From: Fretibacter sp964410285 | Lineage (GTDB): Bacteria > Pseudomonadota > Alphaproteobacteria > Caulobacterales > Maricaulaceae | Length of the DNA stretch: 64,000 nucleotides | NCBI GenBank assembly: GCA_964410285.1 | Contig: CAYPFR010000006.1 | Span: forward strand, 142,885 to 206,884 | Direction: 5' to 3' | Program-made: the position numbers and the translations under genes | Shown: piece after piece, positions 41,931 through 51,700 of the stretch | Layout: every line of letters starts with the position of its first letter | Position numbering within the stretch: the stretch's first letter is position 1 | Notes under the pieces: generated by a model | The model's input: only the letters and a program-made list of their open reading frames with translations | Told to the model about the DNA's origin: nothing | Databases searched by the model: none

Positions 41931-42899
41931 ATGATTTCAAAATCGACACGCAATTTATGCCTAAGCACCGCTCTTGCGGTTATGCTCGCCGCCTGCGGGA
42001 GCGCCGAAAATGCGGCCAATAAAGTCAAGGACGCGGCCAGTGAAACCGGCGCCGCCGTGACAGATGCCGCTAAGAACGCGGCCATGGCCGCCAAAGACGA
42101 AGCCGCAATGGCAGCCAATAAAGCAAAGCTAGCCGCCGTTCTCGCCGCGCAAGATAACAAAGCCAAGGCACGCTATCAATATCGCCGTCCCGCGAAAACG
42201 CTGGACTTTCTCGGTATTGCTCCGGGCATGAAAGTCGCAGAAGCCCTTCCGGGCGGGGGCTGGTATTCCAAAATCCTGATCCCTTATCTCGGGGATGAAG
42301 GCGCGCTCACGGGCATTGATTATGCAATGGACATGTGGTCCGAATTTAGTTTCATGACGCCAGAGCGCATTGAAGCCAAGAAAACATGGCCAGCGGATTG
42401 GACGGCGGGCGCGCAAGACTGGCGCGGCGGCTCAGAGGCCGAGATCGGCGCCTTCACCTTTGGCGCGCGCGACACTACGCAGGACGGCAGCTATGATGCT
42501 GTGCTTTTCATTCGCGCCATGCATAATCTTTCGCGCTTTGAAGCCAATGGCGGTTATATGACCCAAGCGATTGCAGACACTCATGCTTTGCTTAAGTCCG
42601 GCGGCATTGTCGGCGTCGTGCAGCACGCAGGCCCCGAAAGCAATTCCGATGAATGGGCGACAGGCAGCAATGGCTACCTCAAAAAGTCAGCCGTGATCGC
42701 GGCCTTCACGGCCGCAGGTTTCGAGCTTGTTGGTGATAGTGATATAAACGCAAATCCGGCAGATGTCCCGTCAGAGACCGAGGGCGTTTGGCGCCTGCCA
42801 CCTTCGTTAAGCGGGTCCAAAGACAATCCCGAAATGGCAGAAAAAATGAAAGCGATTGGGGAAAGCAATCGGATGACCCTAAAATTTGTAAAGCTATAA
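41931..42899 (+). CDS. Lipoprotein with class I methyltransferase-like domain
   Basis: 322 residues from the ATG at 41931, with GGGAG upstream. Lipoprotein signal peptide (ALAVMLAAC, Cys at 21) and an Ala-rich helical tether (about 22-62) lead to a Rossmann-like domain: LDFLGIAPGMKVAEALPGGG resembles the SAM-binding loop and ALTGIDYAM the acidic strand end. This matches the exported predicted methyltransferases often annotated as COG4798. A periplasmic SAM-dependent enzyme would lack its cofactor, so the domain may be non-catalytic or act differently. It has a terminator. Confidence 0.82.
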   Translation: MISKSTRNLCLSTALAVMLAACGSAENAANKVKDAASETGAAVTDAAKNAAMAAKDEAAMAANKAKLAAVLAAQDNKAKARYQYRRPAKTLDFLGIAPGMKVAEALPGGGWYSKILIPYLGDEGALTGIDYAMDMWSEFSFMTPERIEAKKTWPADWTAGAQDWRGGSEAEIGAFTFGARDTTQDGSYDAVLFIRAMHNLSRFEANGGYMTQAIADTHALLKSGGIVGVVQHAGPESNSDEWATGSNGYLKKSAVIAAFTAAGFELVGDSDINANPADVPSETEGVWRLPPSLSGSKDNPEMAEKMKAIGESNRMTLKFVKL

Positions 42900-42927
42900 A
42901 ACGCTTTCATTCCACGCGTAAAAAACA

Positions 42928-42954
42928 GCCCGCCGGTCTTGCCGGCGGGTTTTT
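42928..42954 (+). terminator. Rho-independent terminator of the methyltransferase-like lipoprotein gene
   Basis: CCCGCCGG-TCTTG-CCGGCGGG stem followed by TTTTT. Confidence 0.92.
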
Positions 42955-43122
42955 CATATCGGCCTAAACTGCGCGAGCGTGCTTAAAAAATCAGCAAAGG
43001 CGAGAAAAGCGCGGTGAATATCGCGCCCCGCAGAATATCTCATATGCGGGCGCGGGGCCGTCATATTTCCAGCGGCCGTAAATCGGCTAACATCCCTGCA
43101 AGTCAATTTATGGGAGTCTCTT

Positions 43123-43578
43123 ATGTCCTCTGCTAAGCTTAACGATAGCGCTTCACCTCAAAATATCGTCTTTCGGTCGCGAAAAATGGTTAAACCTGAG
43201 GATTTAAATGGCCGTGATACGCTCTTTGGCGGACGGCTGCTGGCATGGATTGACGAAGAATGCGCGATTTATTCGGCCTGCCAAATGGGTTCGGATTCGA
43301 TTGTTACAAAATATATCAGCGAGATGAATTTTCAGGCCCCTGCCTATAAAGGCGACGTCATAGAGATCGGCGTGGCCGCCACGGAAGTCGGCACGAGTTC
43401 CCTGACATTGACGGCCGTCGTGCGCGATAAAGTTAGCAAACGGGAGATCATCACGATTGACAAAATTGTCTTTGTCCGTGTTGACCGCGAAGGCCGTGCC
43501 GCTCCGCATAACATGAAAACCCGCCGTGCCGCGCGCGCCGCTTTGGCGCCGCAAAGACCGGATATAGTCGCCGCTTAA
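43123..43578 (+). CDS. Acyl-CoA thioesterase, YciA-type hotdog protein
   Basis: 151 residues with the hotdog core GRDTLFGGRLLAWIDEECA and MNFQAPAYKGDVIEIG. The family hydrolyses acyl-CoA to free acid and CoA in the cytoplasm. Its stop lies 10 bases from that of the convergent zntB. Confidence 0.9.
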   Translation: MSSAKLNDSASPQNIVFRSRKMVKPEDLNGRDTLFGGRLLAWIDEECAIYSACQMGSDSIVTKYISEMNFQAPAYKGDVIEIGVAATEVGTSSLTLTAVVRDKVSKREIITIDKIVFVRVDREGRAAPHNMKTRRAARAALAPQRPDIVAA

Positions 43579-43588
43579 TCTCCCGCCT

Positions 43589-44560
43589 TTAAAACCATTT
43601 CAGCTTGCGGAAGATTATCACTTGCACAGCGACGAGAATGGTAAGCAAAAGGCAAAAAACAGCAAAAGCAATTGGGCTATTTACGCCCGGTATGCCGCCT
43701 ATATTAACCCCCAATAGACCCGTTAAAAACCCAAGAGGGAGGAAAATCGCGGCAATTACTGAGAGGATATAGGTATTTTTATTCAGCCGATCTGCGATCA
43801 TATTCGCAAGTTCATCTTTGACTATTTGTGCGCGCTCTCGGATGGCATCGAGCTCTTCGACATAGCGCAGCACATGATTATAGCTCTCCTGTAGGCTGCG
43901 CTTTTGTACCTCCGATAGCCAGTCCAGTTCTGCCATGCGTAATTGCGAAATCGCCTCTCTTTGCGGTGACATATGACGGCGCAGTACAATCGCTTGTTTT
44001 CGGATGTTGATAATGTCTTGCCGCAAGCCTGTATCCGCCCGCGTCAAAAGCGTTTCCTCGGCATCATCTGTCAGGTCATCAAGCGCGGAGAGCACGCTCT
44101 CGAAGCGCCCAGTTAAATGCGAAATAAGCTGGCACAGGAAATCGCCCGCTGTATTGGGCGCTCTGCCGGCTCTGATATTGTTTTCAACAAAGCCGACGGC
44201 TTTTACGTCACGCATTTGCAGGCTGATGATACGGTGTGAGTCAATGAAAAGCCGGATGGAAACCATATCCTCTTGGCTTGCCCCCGCATTTAAATTCACG
44301 CCCCGCAAGATAACAATCGCCCCTTCCCCGACTTGGGTCATGCGCGGACGCGTTTCATCAGCCGTCAGGGCGGAGATCACAAAGGGATCAAGATAGTCAA
44401 GCTCCGCGCTAAGCCAAGGCGCCGTGTCCTCATGGCCCGCGTCCATATGCACCCAGGCCAGTTGATCATCTTTTAGACCTTCGCTTATGGCTTCCCCCGA
44501 CAAAGCGCTCGCTGTGCCGTCGCCATAGAGCCGATAGGCCAATATGATAGGCGTCTTCAT
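43589..44560 (-). CDS. zntB: CorA-like Zn2+ transporter ZntB
   Basis: 323 residues from the ATG at 44558-44560. A large cytoplasmic N-terminal domain ends in long helices, followed by two membrane spans near the C-terminus joined by GVNIGGIPGVN. CorA Mg2+ channels have GMN at this point; GVN with GIPG is the ZntB pattern, so zinc transport coupled to protons is the likely function. An in-frame start 75 bases upstream is less likely. Single gene. Confidence 0.9.
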   Translation of the reverse strand: MKTPIILAYRLYGDGTASALSGEAISEGLKDDQLAWVHMDAGHEDTAPWLSAELDYLDPFVISALTADETRPRMTQVGEGAIVILRGVNLNAGASQEDMVSIRLFIDSHRIISLQMRDVKAVGFVENNIRAGRAPNTAGDFLCQLISHLTGRFESVLSALDDLTDDAEETLLTRADTGLRQDIINIRKQAIVLRRHMSPQREAISQLRMAELDWLSEVQKRSLQESYNHVLRYVEELDAIRERAQIVKDELANMIADRLNKNTYILSVIAAIFLPLGFLTGLLGVNIGGIPGVNSPIAFAVFCLLLTILVAVQVIIFRKLKWF

Positions 44561-44671
44561 AGGGTTATTGTGCTGTATTTGGCTGATAACACAAGCATAG
44601 ATTAGGGCTCGGCGCCGCGTATCCATCGCGGCCAACAGCCCCTAAGCAGCGGAGTTACGGCCCGCCCGCCT

Positions 44672-45988
44672 TTACCATTTTTGGCTAAGGCGCATCCAAT
44701 CGCGTTTGGGATTACCATAAATCTGATCAAAAATTTCTAGCTGTAGTCCATTGGGCCGTCCGGTTGCGCTATTCCAAAGCATAGCCACACCTGAATTAAT
44801 CTCTGGATCAAAAAGGACAGCGGCCCGGTAACCTTCAACCGCGCCGCGGTGTCCGACAACGCGCCGTCCCTCATAATCATAGGTACGCCAGCCAAGTGCA
44901 TATTGGCTATCTTTGAGGGCATGGAAATGACGGCGCATATTGCGGTTCTCGCGCGGGGTATTGATGCGGCCCAGTTGTAGCTCAGCTTGCAGCCCTGATG
45001 ACAACACATGCGAATTTTCAATCATCTGTGCCTGTGTCCAGCGCGCCAGATCAACAATAGAACTATTGACCCCAGCCGCCGCAGGCACGCGGTAATAGGT
45101 TGGCTTAACCCGCCGGTAGGGCGCGCCACGGCGATTATGCGGCTTGGCCCAGCTACGCGAGCGCGCAAGCCCTTCAAGGGTCAGGCTTGCTGTATTCATA
45201 CCTAACGGGCCAAATATACGCTCTGCCACGACGGCCTTATACGGAAGGCCAGTTACGGTTTCCGTCATTTCAGCAACAGAATCGAAAAGGACATTTTGAT
45301 AGCTATAGCATTGTCCCGGTTCACAGACCGAGCGCACGGTTTTGAGATTGGCGCGAATTTTTTTGGCAGGCTGTCCGTCTTCGATACGGCGATCATAGGC
45401 ATTGGGGACCATGCCGCTGCGCTGTGAGAGCACGTCTTCTAATGTCATCGCCTTTAGGTTCGGCGAAAGTTCAAGCGAGGGAACAAAAGCCTCGACGGGA
45501 GACATCAGGCCAAAATGCCCTTCCTCCGCGAGAATGAGCGCCGTGGCCGCGCCGACGCCTTTGGACACTGAGGCCCAGCGAAAAACTGTGTCTTTGGTGA
45601 CACTTGGGCCGCCGCGCTCAGTTTGGCCATAGCCTTTTGAGAAAGTAATCTGCCCATTTTCGATAATGGCCACAGACAATCCAACCATTTCGGGGCGGCG
45701 CATAAGCGCGCCTATGCGGGCATCAACCTCAGCTTTATCAACCGGCGCATGTATCGCGGGCTGCGCCGCGTCATCGATCGCGGAATTGAGGGATATTGGC
45801 GCCGCCTCGGCGCTCATGCCGGCGGCAGCGGCAGGCGGAGTTTCAGCGGGTGTAGCGGAGGCCCCGACGCTGACCGGAAAGGGTAAACAAAGCCCCGCAG
45901 CCAATACCGCCAAGCCCGGCGCTATGCGTGTTTTTAAGCCCGCCTTAGGGAAAGTTTTCGGAAAACGGATTGGCATAGCAGGCGTCAA
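44672..45988 (-). CDS. Secreted serine hydrolase, class C beta-lactamase-like
   Basis: 438 residues. Basic N-terminus and signal peptide (about 1-45, GLAVLAAGLCLPFPVSVGA), a Pro/Ala linker, then the penicillin-binding fold: SVSK (S-x-x-K) in FRWASVSKGVGAA, YSYQN as the Tyr-x-Asn motif and GHRGAVEGYRA as the third motif. Could act as a D,D-peptidase, esterase or beta-lactamase. Members of this group (EstB/AmpC-like) are common in marine alphaproteobacteria. Substrate cannot be told. Confidence 0.88.
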   Translation of the reverse strand: MTPAMPIRFPKTFPKAGLKTRIAPGLAVLAAGLCLPFPVSVGASATPAETPPAAAAGMSAEAAPISLNSAIDDAAQPAIHAPVDKAEVDARIGALMRRPEMVGLSVAIIENGQITFSKGYGQTERGGPSVTKDTVFRWASVSKGVGAATALILAEEGHFGLMSPVEAFVPSLELSPNLKAMTLEDVLSQRSGMVPNAYDRRIEDGQPAKKIRANLKTVRSVCEPGQCYSYQNVLFDSVAEMTETVTGLPYKAVVAERIFGPLGMNTASLTLEGLARSRSWAKPHNRRGAPYRRVKPTYYRVPAAAGVNSSIVDLARWTQAQMIENSHVLSSGLQAELQLGRINTPRENRNMRRHFHALKDSQYALGWRTYDYEGRRVVGHRGAVEGYRAAVLFDPEINSGVAMLWNSATGRPNGLQLEIFDQIYGNPKRDWMRLSQKW

Positions 45989-46022
45989 AAGTCCTTTTGT
46001 TTACTCATCATCTACGCCCAAT

Positions 46023-46829
46023 TTACAGCAACACCCATAGCAGGAGTCCTAGCCCCGCGACAACACGATACACCATAAACGGGAACATTCCGATATGCGG
46101 AACCCATTTCATAAACAAGGCAATGGCGGCATAGGCCGAAACAAAGGAGAGGCCAGCGACGATCAGGCCATCGCTCAGCCTTGCGGGGCCGTCGACGCCG
46201 CTACTGGCGAGCTTTATGAGAGCAAAGCTACCGCCCGCACCGATAATGGGAATACTCATGAGCATGGAAAAGCGCGCCGCCTCCGCGCGCGTTAACCCCA
46301 TCGCCAGCGCTGCCGTCATCGTAATTCCGCTGCGCGATGTGCCAGGAATCAGCGCCAATGTCTGCGCAAGGCCAAGGCCAATCGCATCTCTCCAGCTGAG
46401 CGTGCTCATGTCCCGCGTCCGCGCACCCTTGAGGTCCGCCAGCCACAGCACGATCCCGAAAAATATAAATGTGCAGGCAATCAAGAGCGGGCTGCGGATC
46501 AGCTCGTCAACTCCTGAAAAGTGCAGACCCGCCCCGATTATCAGCGCCGGCGGTGTCGCCAAAATGAGATTGAGCGCAAGCACAGAGCCTTTGTTGAGCC
46601 GCGCGCGCACAAGATCAGTCAGCCCGATGAGCACCTCCCCGACCTCGCGGCGGAAATAGATCAAAACCGCAAAAAGGGAGCCAAAATGCGCCATCACGTC
46701 AATCAAAGGACCTTGATCTTGCCAGCCAAGCAATTGGGCGGGTAAAATAAGATGGGCAGAGCTGCTCACCGGCAGAAACTCGGTCAGGCCCTGAATGAGC
46801 GCCAGAAGAATGAGATGAAGAATATCCAT
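46023..46829 (-). CDS. uppP: Undecaprenyl-diphosphatase
   Basis: 268 residues with eight or so membrane segments. GLTEFLPVSSSAHL and IPGTSRSGITMTAALAMG are the two signature motifs of UppP/BacA. It dephosphorylates undecaprenyl diphosphate at the periplasmic face, recycling the lipid carrier for peptidoglycan and polysaccharide synthesis. Starts at an ATG with weak Shine-Dalgarno sequence. Confidence 0.96.
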   Translation of the reverse strand: MDILHLILLALIQGLTEFLPVSSSAHLILPAQLLGWQDQGPLIDVMAHFGSLFAVLIYFRREVGEVLIGLTDLVRARLNKGSVLALNLILATPPALIIGAGLHFSGVDELIRSPLLIACTFIFFGIVLWLADLKGARTRDMSTLSWRDAIGLGLAQTLALIPGTSRSGITMTAALAMGLTRAEAARFSMLMSIPIIGAGGSFALIKLASSGVDGPARLSDGLIVAGLSFVSAYAAIALFMKWVPHIGMFPFMVYRVVAGLGLLLWVLL

Positions 46830-47032
46830 GGGCCACGCCTAGAGCTTTAGGGTTAGCAAAGCCTTAGCACTGTGCAGAAAGCTCATATTTGCGTCTCTTT
46901 CTCTCCTAAGCCTACCTTTCATTGCCAAATATTCGCGGTTTTGAAGACTCCCAAGGCCACAGCCGCCTTGACGTCACCCTGATGGGGGCAACATCGGGGC
47001 AACTTGTTCCCCACAAAAATTTGTAATTATGG

Positions 47033-47047
47033 TTAACGCCTGATTAA
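47033..47047. promoter_or_regulatory. Candidate CtrA box between uppP and gltD
   Basis: TTAA-CGCCTGA-TTAA in the divergent promoter region. Confidence 0.5.
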
Positions 47048-47109
47048 CTATAATTTATCCATATATTTCAATATTTTAAGAGGTCCAAAATTTGTCTTTG
47101 TAACTTCAA

Positions 47110-47140
47110 TTGACAAATTGTCGCATCTTGCATTTATAAA
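47110..47140 (+). promoter_or_regulatory. Possible gltD promoter
   Basis: TTGACA and TATAAA separated by 19 bases in an AT-rich tract, with a GACAA-A-TTGTC palindrome over the -35 region. Spacing is loose, so this is tentative. Confidence 0.3.
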
Positions 47141-47276
47141 ATATAGCTGTATAGAAGCCGCTATCGCTGCAATTGCGGCGTCTTACGGGCGTTTGTCTTA
47201 GGAGGTATCAGCTAGGCGGCTGATAGGGTTTCCTTTCGAAGGCCACAGTCTTGAATTTTGAATGGATGAGGATGTC

Positions 47277-48704
47277 ATGGCACCCAAAATGCTGCAATTT
47301 GTGGATACCAAGCGCGATATGCCAAAAAAACGGGATTCGAACACCCGTACGGGCGACTTTCTCGAAATCTACGGGGATTACATTGACGAACGGGCCGAAG
47401 AGCAATCCGCGCGCTGTAGCCAATGCGGCGTGCCGTTTTGCCAAAATCATTGCCCGCTGGATAATAATATACCGGACTGGCTGAAATTGACAGCCGAAGG
47501 CCGCACGGAGGATGCTTACCGCCTCTCTGCCGCGACCAATAACATGCCCGAAATATGCGGACGCATCTGCCCGCAGGACCGCCTCTGCGAAGGCTCTTGT
47601 GTGATTGAGCAGTCTGGCCATGGAACCGTGACCATTGGCTCTATTGAACGCTATCTCACCGACACGGCATGGAAAGAAGGCTGGGTTGAGCCGATTGCCC
47701 CGCGGCGCGAACTGCCGCTCTCTATTGGGATCATCGGGGCCGGGCCCGCAGGCCTCGCCGCCGCCGAGCAGCTACGCTTGCAAGGCTGGCAAGTCAGCGT
47801 CTATGACCGCCATGACCGCGCAGGGGGGCTGTTGATCTACGGCATTCCCAATTTCAAGCTGGATAAATCGATCGTCGAGCGCCGCACAAAACGGCTTGAG
47901 GACGGCGGTATTGTCTTTCATCTCAATACGGATATTGGCACAGACATCAGTTTTGAAAAGCTGCGCGAAAAACATGATGCCGTCATGATTGCGACAGGTG
48001 TTTACAAGGCGCGCGACTTGAATGTGCCGGGCGGCGGCGCGCAGGGCGTCACCCCTGCCCTGCCCTTCTTGATTGATAGTAATCGCCGCAATCTTGGCGA
48101 CAAGGTCAACTCCAAGACCGCAGAAGGCCAGAATGTGGTTGTCGTCGGCGGAGGCGATACGGCCATGGACTGTGTGCGCACCGCCATTCGCCAAGGCGCA
48201 AAGTCTGTGACCTGTCTTTACCGCCGCGATCACGCCAATATGCCGGGTTCTGCCCGCGAGACCGCTAATGCCCGCGAAGAAGGCGTGAACTTTGAATGGC
48301 TCGCCGCGCCCAAAGCCATCTCGGATGAAAATGGAAAGGTTGCCAGCCTGCGCGCGGACCGTATGCGCCTAGGCAGCAAAGATGCCTCTGGCCGCCAATC
48401 CCCCGAAGCGATTGAAGGCGCGGATTTCGAAGTTAAAGCCGATCTTGTGATCAAGGCGCTGGGCTTCTCGCCCGAGGATATGAATGTCCTCTCGCCAGAA
48501 CTCTCCGTATCGCGCTGGGGCACGGTCAAAGCTAATCCGCTCACCTTTGAGACCAATCTGGACGGCGTGTTTGCCGCAGGAGATATTGTGCGGGGCGCCA
48601 GCCTTGTGGTCTGGGCGATCCGCGAAGGCCGAGACGCCGCCGCCCATATCCATAAATATCTCAAAGCCAAAATGGCCGAGGGCGCATCCCTCGCTGCCGA
48701 ATAA
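47277..48704 (+). CDS. gltD: Glutamate synthase (NADPH) small subunit
   Basis: 475 residues from the ATG at 47277; GAGGAT precedes it, and an ATG 15 bases upstream is less likely. Two iron-sulfur motifs (CSQCGVPFCQNHCPL and CGRICPQDRLCEGSC) are followed by FAD-binding GIIGAGPAGLAAAEQL and NADPH-binding VVVVGGGDTAMDCVRTA. GltD passes electrons from NADPH to the large subunit. First gene of gltD-gltB, the opposite order to E. coli gltBD. Confidence 0.96.
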   Translation: MAPKMLQFVDTKRDMPKKRDSNTRTGDFLEIYGDYIDERAEEQSARCSQCGVPFCQNHCPLDNNIPDWLKLTAEGRTEDAYRLSAATNNMPEICGRICPQDRLCEGSCVIEQSGHGTVTIGSIERYLTDTAWKEGWVEPIAPRRELPLSIGIIGAGPAGLAAAEQLRLQGWQVSVYDRHDRAGGLLIYGIPNFKLDKSIVERRTKRLEDGGIVFHLNTDIGTDISFEKLREKHDAVMIATGVYKARDLNVPGGGAQGVTPALPFLIDSNRRNLGDKVNSKTAEGQNVVVVGGGDTAMDCVRTAIRQGAKSVTCLYRRDHANMPGSARETANAREEGVNFEWLAAPKAISDENGKVASLRADRMRLGSKDASGRQSPEAIEGADFEVKADLVIKALGFSPEDMNVLSPELSVSRWGTVKANPLTFETNLDGVFAAGDIVRGASLVVWAIREGRDAAAHIHKYLKAKMAEGASLAAE

Positions 48705-48741
48705 GCACTACAAAATACACACCGCATAACAGGCGACTGAC

Positions 48742-51700
48742 ATGACCGATAAAACAGATATGCAAGAACAGCTCGGCGCCAATTGGGCGGCAGATTATGA
48801 AAAAAAGCGCGATGCCCTCAAAGCCGCCCACGCCTATAATCCAATGGATGAGCATAGCTCTTGCGGGGTCGGGCTGGTGGCCTCTATTGACGGCACCCCT
48901 CGCCGCGACGTTGTCGAAAAGTCTATTCAGGCTCTAAAGAATGTGTGGCATAGAGGCGCGGTAGACGCGGACGGAAAAACTGGCGACGGGGCCGGCATCC
49001 GCCTTGATATACCGCAGGAGTTTTTCAAAGCCCAAGTCGAGCGCACCGGCCATAAGCCGCGCAATACGAAAATAGCGGTCGGCATGATCTTTTTGCCGCG
49101 CACAGATTTTGGGGCTCAAGAGGCCGCGCGGACAATCGTGGAATCCGAACTGCTTCGCGAGGGGTTTTACATCTTTGGCTGGCGGCAAGTGCCCATCAAT
49201 GTCGATATAATCGGCGAGAAAGCCAGAGCCACCCGCCCTTCCATTGAACAAGTCATGTTCCGCGACCCCAAAGGGCGCAAGGGCGATAAGCTAGAGCGCG
49301 AGCTTTATATTGTGCGCCGCCGTATTGAAAAGCGCGTGATCGAGGCCGCAATACCCAGCTTTTATGTGTGCTCACTCTCTATCCAGACCCTCATTTACAA
49401 AGGCATGTTCCTTGCCGAAGATATTGATAATTTCTTCCCCGACCTTAAGGACGAGCGCTTTATTTCCCGCGCCGCGATTTATCACCAGCGTTATTCCACT
49501 AATACTTTCCCGCAATGGTGGCTCGCACAGCCTTTTCGTATGCTCGCACATAACGGCGAGATTAATACCGTGAAAGCCAATACCAATTTCATGAAAAGTC
49601 ATGAGATCAAAATGGCCAGTACTGTTTTTGGTAAGCGCGCGGGCGACGTAAAACCAATCATTCAAAAGGGAAGCTCGGATAGTGCTGCCCTTGACGCTGT
49701 CTTTGAGCTTTTAGTACGCGCAGGCCGCACCGCGCCGCAGGCAAAGACCCTGCTTGTCCCCGAAGCTTATTCCAAACGCGGCGACCTTATGCCCGATAGC
49801 TGGCGCTCTATGTATGAATATTGCAATGCCGTGATGGAGCCATGGGACGGCCCTGCCGCGCTGGCCGCCTATGACGGACGCTGGTGCATGGCCGGTCTGG
49901 ACCGTAACGGGCTGCGGCCTATGCGATACGCCATTTCCGATGACGGCATTTTGGCCGTAGGCTCCGAAACCGGCATGTGCCCCATGGAGGAAGAGACCAT
50001 CATCAAAAAAGGCGCGCTTAAACCCGGGCGGTTGATCGCGGTTGATCTGGATGAGGGGCAATTCTACCACAGTTCCGAGATTTTGGATAAAATGGCGACG
50101 GGTCGACCCTATGCCAAATTCCTCGAAAAAGTACTTAATCTGGATGAGAAACTCGCCGGTCCCGAGCCTGAACCAATGCTCTCGGGCGAAGCCCTCTTGC
50201 GCCGCCAACGCTCCTGCGGACAAACACTAGAGGATAATGAGCTGATTATCGCGCCCATGGGTGAAAACGGCAAAGAATCCATCGGTTCGATGGGGGACGA
50301 TACCCCTTTGGCCGTTTTATCAGAGATATACCGCCCGCTCTCCCATCACTTTCGCCAGAACTTTAGTCAAGTCACAAATCCGCCGATTGATCCGCTGCGC
50401 GAAACGCGAGTGATGGGCCTTAAAACACGGTTTAGAAATCTGCGGAATATCCTTGCTGAAAGCGAAGCCCAAACACGCGAAATGCTTGTGCTCGACAGCC
50501 CCGTTCTGACAAATGGTATGTTCCAACGGTTCATGAAATTTGTCGGCACAAAAGCGGCCGTGATTGACTGCACATTTGATATTCCTGACATCGGCGCGGT
50601 CCCCGGACAAGCGCTCGATAAGGCCTTGCAGCGCATTCGCCTAGAGGCCGAAACTCATGTCAAAGACGGTATAGAAAACATCGTGCTCTCGGATGAAAAT
50701 ACCTCTGAGGGACGCGCCGCCGTGCCGATGATTCTCGCGGTGGGCGCCGCTCAGACCCGTCTTGTGCAAAAAGGCCTGCGCTCCTCTTGCTCCATTCTTG
50801 TGCGCTCTGCGGAATGCGTCGACACACATTATTTTGCCGTACTGATTGGCGCAGGCGCAACGGCCGTAAATGCCTATATGGCGCAAGATGTGCTCATTGA
50901 CCGTGCAGCGCGAGGGCTGATTGACGCCGCCCCGGATGCGGTTGTCGGCAATTATAAAAAGGCCATTGAAGGCGGACTTCTTAAGATTATTTCTAAAATG
51001 GGAATATCGGTTATTTCCTCCTATCGCGGCGGCAATAATTTCGAAGCACTTGGACTCTCGCGCGCGCTGGTCGGCGAGTATTTCCCCGGCATGACCTCTC
51101 GCATTTCCGGCATTGGGCTGGCTGGACTTGAGAGTAAATTGCTTGAGGCGCATGACGAAGCTTATGGCAGCAATGTCGTCAGCCTTCCTGTGGGCGGGCT
51201 TTACCGCGTGCGTGCCAGCGGCGAGCGTCATGCCTATAAAGCAGAGATGATCCACATGCTCCAAGAAGCCACCACGCGCGAGGACTATGAGCTTTATAAA
51301 AAATACGCTGATGTGGTGAACACCGCCAAGCCGATCCAAATTCGCGATCTGCTTGATATTAATCCGCTAGGCAAAGCCATTCCGCTTGAGCGTGTACAAT
51401 CGGTCAATGAAATTCGCCGCCGCTTCTGCACACCCGGCATGTCGCTTGGCGCGCTGTCCCCCGAAGCCCACGGCACGCTCAATATTGCGATGAACCGCAT
51501 TGGCGCAAAGTCAGTCTCCGGCGAAGGCGGAGAAGACCGCGCGCGCTATGTGCCCCTGCCCAATGGGGACAATCCCAATTCCGCCGTCAAGCAAATCGCC
51601 TCTGGCCGCTTTGGCGTAACCGCGGAATATCTCAATCAATGCCGCGAAATTGAAATCAAAGTCGCGCAAGGGGCCAAGCCCGGAGAGGGCGGGCAGCTCC

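Larger units (their letters stand above)
46830..47276. other. AT-rich control region between uppP and gltD
   Basis: About 447 bases with divergent promoters. The left part holds a TTAA-N7-TTAA box (47033-47047); the right part holds an AATTTGTC / GACAAATT inverted repeat (about 47090-47118) and a possible promoter (TTGACA at 47110 with TATAAA at 47135, spacing 19, longer than ideal). No RNA gene is recognised. Confidence 0.5.

Noticed and set aside
50641..51339. Minus-strand ORF of 232 codons inside gltB
   Set aside because: Fully antisense to a well-supported gltB; a shadow frame.
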